The position numbers and the translations under genes were made by a program. Of a stretch of 64,000 bases of DNA, positions 16,747 to 25,161 are shown one piece after another. This stretch comes from Candidatus Intricatilinea gracilis (lineage in GTDB: Bacteria > Pseudomonadota > Gammaproteobacteria > Burkholderiales > Burkholderiaceae_C), in contig JADJDQ010000001.1 of assembly GCA_016702605.1 (NCBI GenBank), forward strand, positions 372,001-436,000. Reading direction: 5' to 3'. The notes beneath the pieces were generated by a model. It saw nothing but the letters and a program-made list of their open reading frames with translations. It was not told where the DNA came from and searched no databases. Every line of letters starts with the position of its first letter. The first letter of the stretch is position 1.

Positions 16747-17292
16747 CTACACCTCGAGTCGCCCGCGAAAGCCCCGCGCCGCGTAATACGACTCGGCGCC
16801 GTTGTGATAGACGAAAACTTGGCCGTAGCGCCGATCACAAAACAGCGCACCACCCAGCGCCCGGATGTCGGCCGGTGTCGCCACCCAGCTCGACGTCTTG
16901 CGGTCGAATTCACCGAGCAACTGCAGCGCGCGATATTGCGGCTCCGTCAGCAACTCGATGCCGATGGCGGCCGCCGTCTCGACGGCATTGCCGCCCGGCT
17001 TGTTTTCCTTGCGGGCGTCGAGTGCGGCGCGGTCGAAACACAGGCTGCGCCGCCCGGCCGGGCTTTCGGGCGAGCAATCGCAGAAAACGATGACTCCCGA
17101 CTGCCTGTCGACACCAATCACGTCCGGCTCGCCGCCGCTGCGCTCCATCGCGGCCAGCACCTGCAGTTGCTCCGGGCGGGCGTCCAGTCTTGCCTGCACG
17201 GCCTGCCACTCGATGCCGACATGGCGCGACATGTGGCCTGCGAAACGCCTCGACAGTGTGTCGATCAAGGCGCCGACATCCAGGTTATCCAT
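16747..17292 (-). CDS. DUF4256 family protein
   Basis: A 181-residue soluble protein. The segments MERSGGEPDVIGVD, CDCSPESPAGRRSLCFD and FVYHNGAESYYAARGFRG match my memory of the DUF4256 family, which has no known function. GGAG lies upstream of the ATG at 17292. It is 73 bases downstream of the cupin gene on the same strand and may be co-transcribed with it. Confidence 0.75.
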   Translation of the reverse strand: MDNLDVGALIDTLSRRFAGHMSRHVGIEWQAVQARLDARPEQLQVLAAMERSGGEPDVIGVDRQSGVIVFCDCSPESPAGRRSLCFDRAALDARKENKPGGNAVETAAAIGIELLTEPQYRALQLLGEFDRKTSSWVATPADIRALGGALFCDRRYGQVFVYHNGAESYYAARGFRGRLEV

Positions 17293-17365
17293 TCATGTCA
17301 CTCCAGTTGGGGGTCACTCGCCAACACTGTCCACCATCTTGCTGCAGCGGGTTGGCGACCGGTGC

Positions 17366-17821
17366 CTACAGGTACGGCGTACCGTCCTTGTGCACGAACC
17401 GGCCGTCGCCATTGGCGCTCTTAATGTCGACGTCCGAGCAAGTGGTGAGGTCATCCGGATGTCGAGTCCCCACTTCCAGATAAACCGCCACCACCGACGA
17501 CAGATTCTTCAGATGGTGCCCGTTGCCCGTGCCCTTTGGAAAGGCAGCGCAATCACCCGCACGCAGCAGCGTCGACCCGCCGTTCTCGACCAGCGTCAAC
17601 TCTCCCTCGAGCAGATAGACAAATTCGTCCTCGTGGCTGTGCCAGTGGCGCTGGCTCGACCAGCCACCAGGCGGCAGCGTCATCAGGTTGACACCGACAC
17701 CCTCGAGCCCGCCTGCCTCACCGAGACGTCGGCGCGTACGCTTGGCACACGGCGCGTCGAGAGGCGCCGGGTAGCCTGAACCCGTGCGCAAGGGCACGGC
17801 TGCAAGGTCGATCTTGGGCAT
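17366..17821 (-). CDS. cupin-domain protein
   Basis: A 151-residue single-domain cupin. Motif 1 HWHSHEDEFVYLLEGELTL supplies two His and one Glu, and motif 2 AGDCAAFPKGTGNGHHL the third His, the usual metal site. An ATG four codons upstream (17833) is possible, but the one at 17821 has GGAG at the right distance. The C-terminal segment (DDLTTCSDVDIK, then a motif ending DGTPY) resembles that of sugar- or quinone-handling small cupins. Its reaction is not predictable. The DUF4256 gene follows on the same strand. Confidence 0.8.
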   Translation of the reverse strand: MPKIDLAAVPLRTGSGYPAPLDAPCAKRTRRRLGEAGGLEGVGVNLMTLPPGGWSSQRHWHSHEDEFVYLLEGELTLVENGGSTLLRAGDCAAFPKGTGNGHHLKNLSSVVAVYLEVGTRHPDDLTTCSDVDIKSANGDGRFVHKDGTPYL

Positions 17822-18049
17822 GAGTTGCTCCATTCATGGGAAGCCCATCTTGAACGACATCGATCGTCACGGCCATCGACACGGCCGAGCATCCGTGCAG
17901 GTACGGATACACACCAAACGACGGCCACCAGATCAGGGCCGATCGGATCGCCCGAGTCACCGAACCGCCACGTGCCAGACGCAGCCTGGGCGGACACGCC
18001 AGAAATCAAGCTTGGCTCAGCCCCCTCGATCTGCAGCAAACACACCACA

Positions 18050-18487
18050 CTAACGCCCGACCGGCCCGGGGAACAACTGGTCGACGAGTTCGGTGAGCTT
18101 GGGTTCGGTACGGATGAACTTGTTCATGTTCGCGCCGCCCGACAGCGAGTCGTACAACGCACGACCGGCCTCCTTGCCGTCGGCATAGATGCGCAGGTCG
18201 GCCTTGGCCAGGTAGATGGCCAGGTCCCAGCGGTAGATCGCCTCGTAAGTGCCCAGCACCGGGCACGAATCGACGGCCGCCTTGTCCGGCAAGCTGCGCA
18301 CACGAAAACCCTTGCGCTCCAGCACCTTGACGTAGACGTCGTGGAAGGCGTCCTGCACCACCTCGCTGTTGCGCACCAGGCAAAGCTCCTGCGCCGGCTG
18401 GTTCAGCTTGAAAGGCGTCACCTCCTGCGTGATGGCACAACCGGCCAGCACAACTGCAGCAACAACGGCACCGAGACGTGTGTTCAT
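18050..18487 (-). CDS. small outer-membrane-type lipoprotein, unknown function
   Basis: A 145-residue protein with a lipobox (VLAGC, Cys17) after a short hydrophobic core. The mature part carries EVVQDAFHDVYVKVLERKGF, consistent with a small alpha/beta lipoprotein of the Sbal_3080-like kind, although I cannot confirm that family. GGAGG lies immediately before the ATG at 18487, which fixes the start over longer in-frame options. No neighbouring gene explains its role. Confidence 0.78.
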   Translation of the reverse strand: MNTRLGAVVAAVVLAGCAITQEVTPFKLNQPAQELCLVRNSEVVQDAFHDVYVKVLERKGFRVRSLPDKAAVDSCPVLGTYEAIYRWDLAIYLAKADLRIYADGKEAGRALYDSLSGGANMNKFIRTEPKLTELVDQLFPGPVGR

Positions 18488-18714
18488 CGAAACCTCCGTG
18501 AGGCAAGTGGGTGAATTGAGGCACCCAAGCCTATCCTTTGCGCCAGGCGTCCGGGTGAGTTCCAGCAACCTCATCACGCTGCCCCTCGTTGCCAGACCTT
18601 TCGTTGGTGAAGCGCCGGGCCCCGGGTGGCGTCCCGCAGCCAGCCGCAGCCCGGCCTGCACTTCACGCTAAGCTGCCGCCGAGGAGCCGCCACCCAGCCG
18701 GCAACAAACACCAC

Positions 18715-19269
18715 ATGACCACGGCGCGCACCAGCCTGACCCATCCCCTGCAGATTGCCGAAGTACGTGCGAGCCCGTCGCACGGCCGCATCGGCATCAC
18801 CTTCTGCCCGGGCAAACACGACAAGTGGGCGGTGACAGGCGCCTGGGCACGCGACCTCGGCGCTGATCTGGACGTCATCACCACCTGGGGCGCCCGGCTG
18901 GTGCTCACCCTGGTCGAGCCCGCAGAACTCACCGCCCTGAAAGTGCCGCAGCTCGGCGCCGAGGTACAGGCACGCGGCATGGCGTGGCGCCACCTGCCCA
19001 TCGCCGACTACTCGGTGCCGACCGAGGCAGCCGAGCTGTCGTGGCAAAGCCAGGGCCGCGAGATCCGCGCCCTGCTGCGCGGCGGCGCCGACGTGCTGGT
19101 GCATTGCAAGGGCGGCCTGGGCCGGGCGGGCATGATGTCCGCCCGCCTGCTGGTCGAACTGGGCATGGAGCCCGACCGGGCCATCCGCGCCGTGCGCAGC
19201 GCCCGCCAGGGTGCCATCGAGACCCCGGCGCAACTGGCCGTGGTACGCCAGACCCAGGCCATCGACTGA
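18715..19269 (+). CDS. KAP/CDKN3-like dual-specificity phosphatase family protein
   Basis: A 184-residue protein with the Cys-based phosphatase signature HCKGGLGRAG: nucleophile Cys131 and phosphate-binding Arg137. The likely general acid is Asp98 in PIADYS. The layout follows the cyclin-dependent-kinase-inhibitor-3 type bacterial phosphatases, which are sometimes fused or linked to ADP-ribosylglycohydrolases. The ATG at 18715 is preferred over an upstream in-frame start. The next gene, 19 bases downstream, encodes a kinase-fold protein, suggesting a paired modification function. Confidence 0.82.
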   Translation: MTTARTSLTHPLQIAEVRASPSHGRIGITFCPGKHDKWAVTGAWARDLGADLDVITTWGARLVLTLVEPAELTALKVPQLGAEVQARGMAWRHLPIADYSVPTEAAELSWQSQGREIRALLRGGADVLVHCKGGLGRAGMMSARLLVELGMEPDRAIRAVRSARQGAIETPAQLAVVRQTQAID

Positions 19270-19288
19270 CGATCAAGAGCGGCCGGCC

Positions 19289-19990
19289 GTGGACCACCCT
19301 GCCGCGCCTGTCATCGACACCACCACCCTGCAGCGCGTCGGCGGCCAGCTGGGCAGCAATGCGGCCGGCGTCTACCAGGACACCAGCGGCCGGCGCTACT
19401 ACGTGAAGACGCTGGACTCACCCGCCCATGCGCGCAACGAACTCATCGCCGCCCGCCTCTACCAACTGGCCGGCGCGCCGACCCTGAGCTACGTGCGCAC
19501 CACGCTGCCCACCCAGATCGCCACCGAACTGGTCACCCTCGACAAGAACCGTGTCTCGCGCCTCGACCCGAGCGAGCGCCAACAAGCGCAACAGTGGCTC
19601 GGTGTCCATGCCTGGACCGCCAACTGGGACGTGGCCGGTTTCGACGGTGACAACCAGGGCGTGGTCGACGGCACGGTCGTGACGCTGGACGTCGGCGGCG
19701 CGTTGGCCTTTCGCGCCCAGGGCGACCCCAAAGGCGAAGCCTTCGGCACCCGCGTCGACGAACTCGACCTGCTGCGCAGCGCCGCACACAACCCACAAGC
19801 CGCCCGCCTCTTTGCCGACATGAGCCAAGAGGCCGTGCGCGCGGCCATCGCGGTGGTGACGCGCCTTGCCGACCAGCAGGTCCGCCAGGTCATCACCGAT
19901 CACGGCGGCAGTTTGGCGCTGGGCGACAAGATGGTTGCTCGCAAGGCCGACATGGCGCGGCGGGTGGCGTCTGGCGCGCTTGCGCGGTAG
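19289..19990 (+). CDS. HipA/phosphatidylinositol-kinase-like fold protein
   Basis: A 233-residue protein starting with GTG at 19289. Lys40 in GRRYYVKTLD and Glu51 in ARNELIAARLY match the ATP-binding lysine and its helix-C glutamate. Asp114, Asp121 and Asn122 in ANWDVAGFDGDN and Asp134 in LDVGGAL match the catalytic loop and the metal-binding aspartate of HipA/PI-kinase-like kinases. I know similar stand-alone domains from phage minor proteins and bacterial genomes, but no substrate. It directly follows the CDKN3-like phosphatase, so the two may add and remove a phosphate on the same target. Confidence 0.65.
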   Translation: MDHPAAPVIDTTTLQRVGGQLGSNAAGVYQDTSGRRYYVKTLDSPAHARNELIAARLYQLAGAPTLSYVRTTLPTQIATELVTLDKNRVSRLDPSERQQAQQWLGVHAWTANWDVAGFDGDNQGVVDGTVVTLDVGGALAFRAQGDPKGEAFGTRVDELDLLRSAAHNPQAARLFADMSQEAVRAAIAVVTRLADQQVRQVITDHGGSLALGDKMVARKADMARRVASGALAR

Positions 19991-20054
19991 CTGGAGGTCT
20001 GGCTCGCACGTTTACTGGCTTTTATGGATTCCACATAAAAGCTCGAAAAGTCTG

Positions 20055-20765
20055 AGCTCCGACGACGGCATCAACCTGCTGCACGCCCTCAAGGCCGCCC
20101 GCGACGCCGTCAACGCCCGGCCCGGCACACCCGGCTACTTCCTGTTCCTGGGCACGGGCTCGCACAAGAGCCTGATCACCGACATGTCGATCCGCCGCTC
20201 GCAGCCCTTCAGCGGCGCCGTCGCCGAGGCATACGAAGTGCTGGGCCGCGACTTCGTGCAATGGCAACTGGGGCGCATCGCCGCCAGCCCGGGCGTCATC
20301 CTGCCCAGCCTCGACGCGGCGTGCCAGGGCTTCGAACTCATGGGCAACCGCCCCGAAGAATTACTCAAGGCCCTGGTGCAACTGCAAGCCAACCACGCCG
20401 CACCACCCGACCAGACCTTCCCCATCATCTGCGCCACCCTGGCCACAGCGGCAGCCGACGTCGAACTACACGCCCTCAACGACCTCGGCCCCCTCGCCCA
20501 GGCCATCTACGCCCGCATCGCCGCCGGCAAGGAAGAAGGCATCTCCGGCCTCTTCAGCGCCGACGCCCTGGCCGACTACGCCCAGCGCACCGGCACCGCG
20601 GTAGAAACCACCCAGGTCCAGGCACTGGCTGCGAAACTCGTCGCCGCCAATCTGATCGCCCGGCAAGGGCGCGGGGTGTATGCGGTGGCGGATCCGGTTG
20701 TGTGCAAGGTGTGGGTGAGCCGCCGGACTCCAGCGTTCGGTCTGCCTGCCACGCCGCCGGGTTGA
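20055..20765 (+). pseudogene. 3' remnant of a P-loop ATPase, 5' part missing
   Basis: The frame ending at 20765 encodes a C-terminal ATPase region with DGINLLHALKAARDAVN, a sensor-like segment FLGTGSHKSL, then DFVQWQLGRIAA and EELLKALVQL, as in the second half of a proteobacterial AAA-type ATPase. No Walker A or B motif and no N-terminal domain precede it. Upstream of about 20050 the frame is not homologous and the kinase stop lies at 19990. It is therefore read as a truncated gene. About 240 residues remain. Confidence 0.6.
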
Positions 20766-20867
20766 ATGGACGGGATTAGCGCTGTCGACAGAACCGGGAC
20801 GCAGGAGTCTACGGAACTCTATGCATGTCTAAGGGAGTGAACTTGAACTTCAAGTGCACTTTCCGCA

Positions 20868-21269
20868 CTATTTTCCCAGTTGCGCCGAGGTATAACTCTT
20901 CTCCGCCTTCGATCCATCCGCATATTTTATTTTGATAGTTATACTGGAACTTGATGCCGAATATGTTATTACTTCGTCTTCGGGGCTGTTTCTCCAGCGT
21001 CCCTCCGAAGTTGCCCAAACAATATTTGGCCCTTGAATTTTGCAGCGGTTTCGCCAGCGCGAACCGTCATCACTTCGAATATAGAAAACATTTATTTGAT
21101 CACCAGTCACGCCTTCCAGTTTTATGATTGAAGGGTTGCGACCCATTACTGCTGCAATTGTCGCACGGCAAATCTGTTGCGAAGTGAACGATGGCGTTTG
21201 TGCTTGCGTGTTTGCAGACACAGTTATGATAGACAAAAGCAGCAAGAATTTATTTACGGCGCTTTTCAT
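20868..21269 (-). CDS. exported small protein, unknown function
   Basis: A 133-residue protein with a good Sec signal (KFLLLLSIITVSANTQAQ). The mature part holds one Cys pair (QQICRATIAAV and NRCKIQG) and Ser/Thr/Lys-rich strands. I do not recognise the family. Codon use is visibly more A/T-rich than in flanking genes, which marks the start of an AT-richer islet. The ATG at 21269 is the first start of the frame. Confidence 0.72.
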   Translation of the reverse strand: MKSAVNKFLLLLSIITVSANTQAQTPSFTSQQICRATIAAVMGRNPSIIKLEGVTGDQINVFYIRSDDGSRWRNRCKIQGPNIVWATSEGRWRNSPEDEVITYSASSSSITIKIKYADGSKAEKSYTSAQLGK

Positions 21270-21333
21270 AATGTAGTGCCAGTTAAGAGTGGCGCTTGAA
21301 ATTGATTGTCTTTATCGAGAATGACCGAGTTTG

Positions 21334-21371
21334 CGAAGCTTGCATTTCTCTGAATTTCAGAACAAGCTTCG
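21334..21371. repeat. inverted repeat (9-bp arms) between islet genes
   Basis: CGAAGCTTG at 21334-21342 is matched by CAAGCTTCG at 21363-21371. The 20-base loop contains a further TTCT/AGAA pairing, so a long hairpin is possible. It lies between the stop of the NDT/TIR-like gene and the start of the next gene. It could end transcription on the minus strand, but there is no T-tract. Confidence 0.45.
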
Positions 21372-21513
21372 GCACCAGGTATTAGATTTAAGCCTCAACG
21401 AACAATTACTTGCACTGGGCGTCCGCCAATTCATGACTATTTAAATCCACTAGCAACAACGCCCAGCAAAGCTCCATACAGGACGAGCTAGACCTCAAAT
21501 TCGAGCCCTTTCC

Positions 21514-22383
21514 CTAAGACTTCTTGCTATTCAGAGTTTCTAGGCGACTTGACACCTTCGCGGACAGTTCCATTAGCCCCTGTTCATTGGGAAAGTACTC
21601 GATCCGTCGAACTTGTCGAAGGTTGAATGGAATGTCGGATTCGTGCTGTGCTACCAAGATCACATCTCGGCCCATGGTGTGCGCGATCCCGGCTTCATAT
21701 AACACGTTGGGGTTCTTTCCTGTCAGGTCGCAAATCACGGCCCGCGCAGTGCCTATGAGCTTCACCACGTCCTGAATGATTACGTCGTCGTCCCAGATAT
21801 TGTCGGCACGCAAGCACCGCATGCCGGCCGTAGTGACCGCGCCTTGAATGGCGGCGAGCACGCCGTTGAATTCTGCGTTGAACGGCATCATCACCGCTAC
21901 TAGCTTTGGGTCTACTGGCTCTTCCGGCAGTTTGAATATGGTCGGTTTGATGCGGCCGATGCCCGCCGTGAATAGCACGCGGAACAAGTCGGCATCCTTG
22001 ACAGCCCAGTGATTCGTGCGGAAATCATCGAAGATCCGCTTGCTGATGACAAAGTGAAGCGACGCTGCGAGCGACTCGAGTACAGCGTTGGCGATCGGAG
22101 GAACATCAGCATCGAGTTCGTACTCGATTTGGTACGCTGCCGGGCCGCGTCTGATCTTTGTGACCTTGCCCACTCTTGCCATCGCGGGAAAGTCCGGATC
22201 GCTGCTCGACTCAGTCGTGATGACAGTAGGGAGCGCCATCAAGGCGGCGTCGTCGAGCACGCCACCTGGGGCGTATCGATTCTCCAAATCCTCATCCGTG
22301 TGCTGGAAAACTCGATTATGTTGCAGTGTCAATGAGCCGCGTGGCGCGGTTACGTCGCTGCCGGACACTATGAGATTGAACAT
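21514..22383 (-). CDS. protein with N-terminal unknown region and NDT/TIR-like C-terminal domain
   Basis: A 289-residue protein, starting at the ATG at 22383, which has GAGGTG upstream; an ORF upstream to 22449 is possible but less supported. Residues 1-155 are of unknown fold. Residues 160-270 form a Rossmann-like domain: LVAVMMPF, an IIQDVV helix, AVICDLTGKNPNVLYEAG and VILVAQ. The NVLYE segment (226-230) holds the conserved Glu of nucleoside 2-deoxyribosyltransferase/TIR-like enzymes, which cleave N-glycosidic bonds in nucleosides or NAD. Such domains occur as effectors in defence proteins. The gene stands alone in an AT-richer islet. Confidence 0.7.
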   Translation of the reverse strand: MFNLIVSGSDVTAPRGSLTLQHNRVFQHTDEDLENRYAPGGVLDDAALMALPTVITTESSSDPDFPAMARVGKVTKIRRGPAAYQIEYELDADVPPIANAVLESLAASLHFVISKRIFDDFRTNHWAVKDADLFRVLFTAGIGRIKPTIFKLPEEPVDPKLVAVMMPFNAEFNGVLAAIQGAVTTAGMRCLRADNIWDDDVIIQDVVKLIGTARAVICDLTGKNPNVLYEAGIAHTMGRDVILVAQHESDIPFNLRQVRRIEYFPNEQGLMELSAKVSSRLETLNSKKS

Positions 22384-22822
22384 AAACACCTCGCTGAAAC
22401 GCGTTTTTTGATACCTAAACGAAAGGATAGCGCAACTGCCGAGCCACAATGCAAGCTGTAGGCACGGCGCGTGTCCGAGGCATAAAAACCGTGTTGAACT
22501 GAACTATCGCGCCGTCCCTTGCCGCTTGATCTGCGCACTCCGACAACGGGATTGGATCGGCCTGGTCGTTCGCCGAGGCCACTATGGTCGGACAGGTGGC
22601 AAGGCAAAGCCTTCGTGGCGAGGTTGCGTCGGATCTGCTGGTGGCATGACGATGCGCGCAACCTGGATGGCGGCGTCGGTACCCCTGTGGCATCTGCTCC
22701 AAATTGCGCCATGCCATGAACTCGGTTTGTGGTGCCTAGCAATTCAATGGGATACCCTCGTCCCAAGGTAACACGATGGAGTTGAGAACCCTAAACAATG
22801 ATCGCTTCGAAAGGAAATACTC
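22384..22822. other. gene-free stretch with copy 1 of a 36-bp repeat
   Basis: No convincing coding frame is seen on either strand. Short open frames here have no start with a ribosome site and no recognisable family. The stretch contains the first copy of the 36-bp repeat (22479-22514) and ends at the IS110-type transposase fragment. It looks like decayed sequence. Confidence 0.5.
22479..22514 (+). repeat. 36-bp imperfect direct repeat, copy 1
   Basis: This copy matches the segment at 23546-23581 at 30 of 36 positions. The shared core is ACCGTGTTG(A/G)ACTGAAC followed by a variable triplet and CGCGCCG. The two copies lie on opposite sides of the IS110 fragment, 1,067 bases apart. Confidence 0.7.
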
Positions 22823-22890
22823 ATGGCCATTGAACTTGTCGGAATCGATCTTGGCAAGAACATGTTTGCACTTCATGGCGTGGACCTTCG
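22823..22890 (+). mobile_element. fragment of an IS110-family transposase (N-terminus only)
   Basis: An ATG at 22823 starts a frame whose first 22 residues read VGIDLGKN then HGVD, as in the N-terminus of IS110-family DEDD transposases (first catalytic Asp in GIDLGK). A GGAAATAC ribosome site precedes the ATG. After about residue 23 the similarity stops, and the frame ends at 23020 in unrelated sequence. This is a broken remnant. Confidence 0.6.
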
Positions 22891-23050
22891 GTACCAAGTG
22901 TTGAATTTTTTCCTACGAACATTCGCCTGCGCTGAGTGCCCGCCATTGCAGAACCATTTGAAATCACGAACAACAAGGCGATTCAAATTTCCAGCAAGAA
23001 AGAGCTGGGCTTCAAATTAAAAGCCTAGCCCCAGGACCATGCCCAAACAG

Positions 23051-23365
23051 TCAATTGCTGTTCGGGCAGATGACGTTTCCGCCAATATTTTGACAGCCGG
23101 CTGGCATGGGCTTGCAGATGAAGAGAACTTCTTTCGAGTAGCCGTCCGACAAAGTCCTGTACGAGATGGGGCCCACCGAGATTCGCTCGTACAAGGAGCA
23201 CGCCCGTTCAGCCTCCGAGGCGACGTCTGCATCTGAGGTCGTCAACCTTTGAACGACTTTGACGCGATCCGCGCTCACATCTGAAATGGCCGCTGGAATT
23301 TGCGCGCAACCAGAAAATACTAGCGCGACTGCTGTGCCAACAATGGCTCTCGGCGTTGAGTTCAC
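23051..23365 (-). CDS. small lipoprotein, unknown function
   Basis: A 104-residue protein starting with GTG at 23365, with AGGAG seven bases upstream. It has a lipobox (VFSGC) after a hydrophobic core and a mature part with four cysteines (ACSLYE, FICKP, GCQNIG, VICPN). I do not recognise a family. It lies in the AT-richer islet, next to the IS110 fragment. Confidence 0.68.
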   Translation of the reverse strand: MNSTPRAIVGTAVALVFSGCAQIPAAISDVSADRVKVVQRLTTSDADVASEAERACSLYERISVGPISYRTLSDGYSKEVLFICKPMPAGCQNIGGNVICPNSN

Positions 23366-24092
23366 GAGATGGCTCCTGAGTGTGGGTCGTAGAAAGAGAT
23401 TCGACCTGCGTACCGGGCTCTGTACGAGGTGACTTGAAGATTAGATATCTTGATGCTTCGAATAGCGTTTGGGGGATGCGCCGCCCAACGAATAGCGTTT
23501 ATCTGCCGCCCGGCCGAACGTGGCCAATGCACGAAGTCGACTGGTGGCAGATAAACCGTGTTGGACTGAACCGCCGCGCCGGCGGTGATAGGGCAATGCT
23601 GGGTCAGGCGCCGGTGGTGGCGCGGTGCCAGAGCGTGTGCAGGGCCTGAAAGCTGGTCTGTGATCACGCCAAGCAAGGGCACGGCAGCGCCCGAACTTGC
23701 ACGGCGGGTCAATCGGCCAGGGCACTGGAGTTGCATGGGCATCGTGTTATGCGGTTTGGTCAATTCTGTACCGGCCAGGCCGCTCTGAGTCGTCCGGCGA
23801 TATCCCCCAAACGGTTGGGTCCGGTGTTCACGGCGCATCCCGCCACTGGGTGAGTTGGACGCCGGCGGCGCGCTGTTCGCCCGAAGCTGTCCAGCGCCAT
23901 GGCTGAGGAGCGACATCCTGCACCACCACCCAGTGCCCGATGCGGGAGTGCAGAGAGTTGCGATGTCCAGCGCCGCCACCCTTCGCATGAAGGAGCGGGC
24001 TGCACCATCACCTGCGGGCCAGGTCAGCGCAGAGCCGGCGGTGCCACTGCTTGATCGAAGCGAAGCGACGGGCTCGATCCCGCCGTAGCCGG
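23366..24092. other. gene-free stretch with copy 2 of the 36-bp repeat
   Basis: No frame of 60 codons or more on either strand has both a plausible start and a recognisable product. Base composition returns to GC-rich by about 23,570. The stretch includes the second copy of the 36-bp repeat (23546-23581). It may hold eroded gene remains from an earlier insertion. Confidence 0.5.
23546..23581 (+). repeat. 36-bp imperfect direct repeat, copy 2
   Basis: This copy pairs with 22479-22514, at 30 of 36 positions. It lies between the small lipoprotein gene and the catabolic cluster. Confidence 0.7.
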
Positions 24093-24989
24093 TCAGCCCG
24101 TGATCTGTTCGGCCTTTTCCGCGTACGCCCCCAACCCCAGCAACCTCATCGCGTTGTCCTTCAATATCAACGGCTTGACCTTGTCCTTGAAGCCGGCTTC
24201 GTTGAAGTCCTTCATCCAGCGCTCGGGGGTGATGAGGGGGTAGTCGCTGCCGAAGAGCATGCGGTCCTTGAGCAGGGTGTTGGCGTATTGGACGAGTTGG
24301 GCGGGGAAGTATTTGGGGCTCCAGCCGCTGAGGTCGATCCAGACGTTGGGTTTGTGCAGGGCCAGGCTGAGGGCTTCGTCTTGCCAGGGCCAGCTGGGGT
24401 GGGCGATGACGATCTGGATGTCGGGGAAGTCGATGGCGACGTCTTCGAGCAGCATGGGGTTGCTGTTCTGCAATCTCAATCCGCCGCCGCAGCGCATGCC
24501 GCTGCCGATGCCGCTGTGGCCGCTGTGGAAGATCGCCGGCAGCTTGTATTCGGCGATCACCTCGTAGAGCGGCCAGGCCATGCGGTCGTAGGGCAGAAAG
24601 CCTTGCACCGTGGGGTGGAACTTGAAGCCCTTGACGCCGTTTTCCTCGATGAGGCGGCGTGCCTCGCGCGCACCCATCTTGCCTTTGTGGGGGTCGATGC
24701 TGGCGAAGGCAATCATCATGTCGGCGTTTTCGCGGGCGGCGTCGCAGATCTCTTCGTTGGGGATGCGGCGCCGGCCGAGCTGTGACTCGCTGTCCACGGT
24801 GAACATGACCAGGCCGATCTTCTTCTCGCGGTAGTGCGCCACCGTTTCGGCAATGGTGGGGCGGCGGTCGGAGCCGAAGTACTTGTCCGCCGCGCGGTCG
24901 TACTCTTCGCCGTAGTTGTCGAAGGGGTTGCGGCAGCTCACCTCGGCGTGGGTGTGCATGTCGATGGCGATGAGGTCGGCGGTGTTCAT
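24093..24989 (-). CDS. amidohydrolase-family protein, CouO-like
   Basis: A 298-residue amidohydrolase/ACMSD-type protein with metal ligands His12 and His14 in DMHTHAE, further metal-site motifs FKFHP, FHSGHSG and VIAHPSW, and a final Asp in FGSDYP. An upstream in-frame ATG at 25028 is possible; 24989 gives the usual short N-terminus. From memory, amidohydrolases of this type (CouO in Rhodococcus; a comparable gene in Agrobacterium) hydrolyse the beta-ketoacyl-CoA in hydroxycinnamate breakdown. The gene is divergent from the hydratase-synthetase genes and shares their promoter region. The role is inferred from this context. Confidence 0.75.
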   Translation of the reverse strand: MNTADLIAIDMHTHAEVSCRNPFDNYGEEYDRAADKYFGSDRRPTIAETVAHYREKKIGLVMFTVDSESQLGRRRIPNEEICDAARENADMMIAFASIDPHKGKMGAREARRLIEENGVKGFKFHPTVQGFLPYDRMAWPLYEVIAEYKLPAIFHSGHSGIGSGMRCGGGLRLQNSNPMLLEDVAIDFPDIQIVIAHPSWPWQDEALSLALHKPNVWIDLSGWSPKYFPAQLVQYANTLLKDRMLFGSDYPLITPERWMKDFNEAGFKDKVKPLILKDNAMRLLGLGAYAEKAEQITG

Positions 24990-25059
24990 GGCGCTTGCGG
25001 GTGGGTCGACCCGATCGAATGGGGACATGAGAGCTGGCGGACTGGCAATCCTGCGATCA

Positions 25060-25076
25060 AGTTCAATTGATGAACT
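25060..25076. promoter_or_regulatory. inverted-repeat operator 1, AGTTCA-N5-TGAACT
   Basis: A perfect 6-bp inverted repeat with a 5-base spacer, 71 bases upstream of the amidohydrolase ATG. The same motif occurs at 25162-25178, in front of the divergent genes. Spacing and arm length fit a dimeric MarR-type repressor, for which a gene lies at the far end of this cluster. Confidence 0.6.
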
Positions 25077-25137
25077 ACTTTCGGTCCACGCGGTTCAGAG
25101 GGCAGGCGCCAATTCTGCAAGGCGCCACCGAGGCACT

Positions 25138-25155
25138 CCCTAGCGTTTCCCCTAG
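25138..25155. promoter_or_regulatory. direct repeat CCCTAG-N6-CCCTAG in divergent promoter region
   Basis: Two CCCTAG hexamers start 12 bases apart, placing them nearly on the same face of the helix. The rare CTAG core makes this notable. A related inverted CTAGGG/CCCTAG pair occurs at 63915-63930. This could be an activator site. Confidence 0.35.
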
Positions 25156-25161
25156 TTTTTT

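Noticed and set aside
21415..21466. integron attC-like site (8-bp arms CTGGGCGT/ACGCCCAG with 36-base loop)
   Set aside because: The flanks lack the paired RYYYAAC and GTTRRRY core sites, and no integrase gene is visible. The small AT-rich genes alone are not enough.
22823..23020. complete 65-residue protein
   Set aside because: Only the first 23 residues resemble IS110 transposase. The rest is unlike any protein, so it was listed as a fragment.
23362..23988. 208-codon minus-strand frame
   Set aside because: Composition is Pro/Arg/Ser-rich without a domain, and it spans the 36-bp repeat. It is not a convincing gene.
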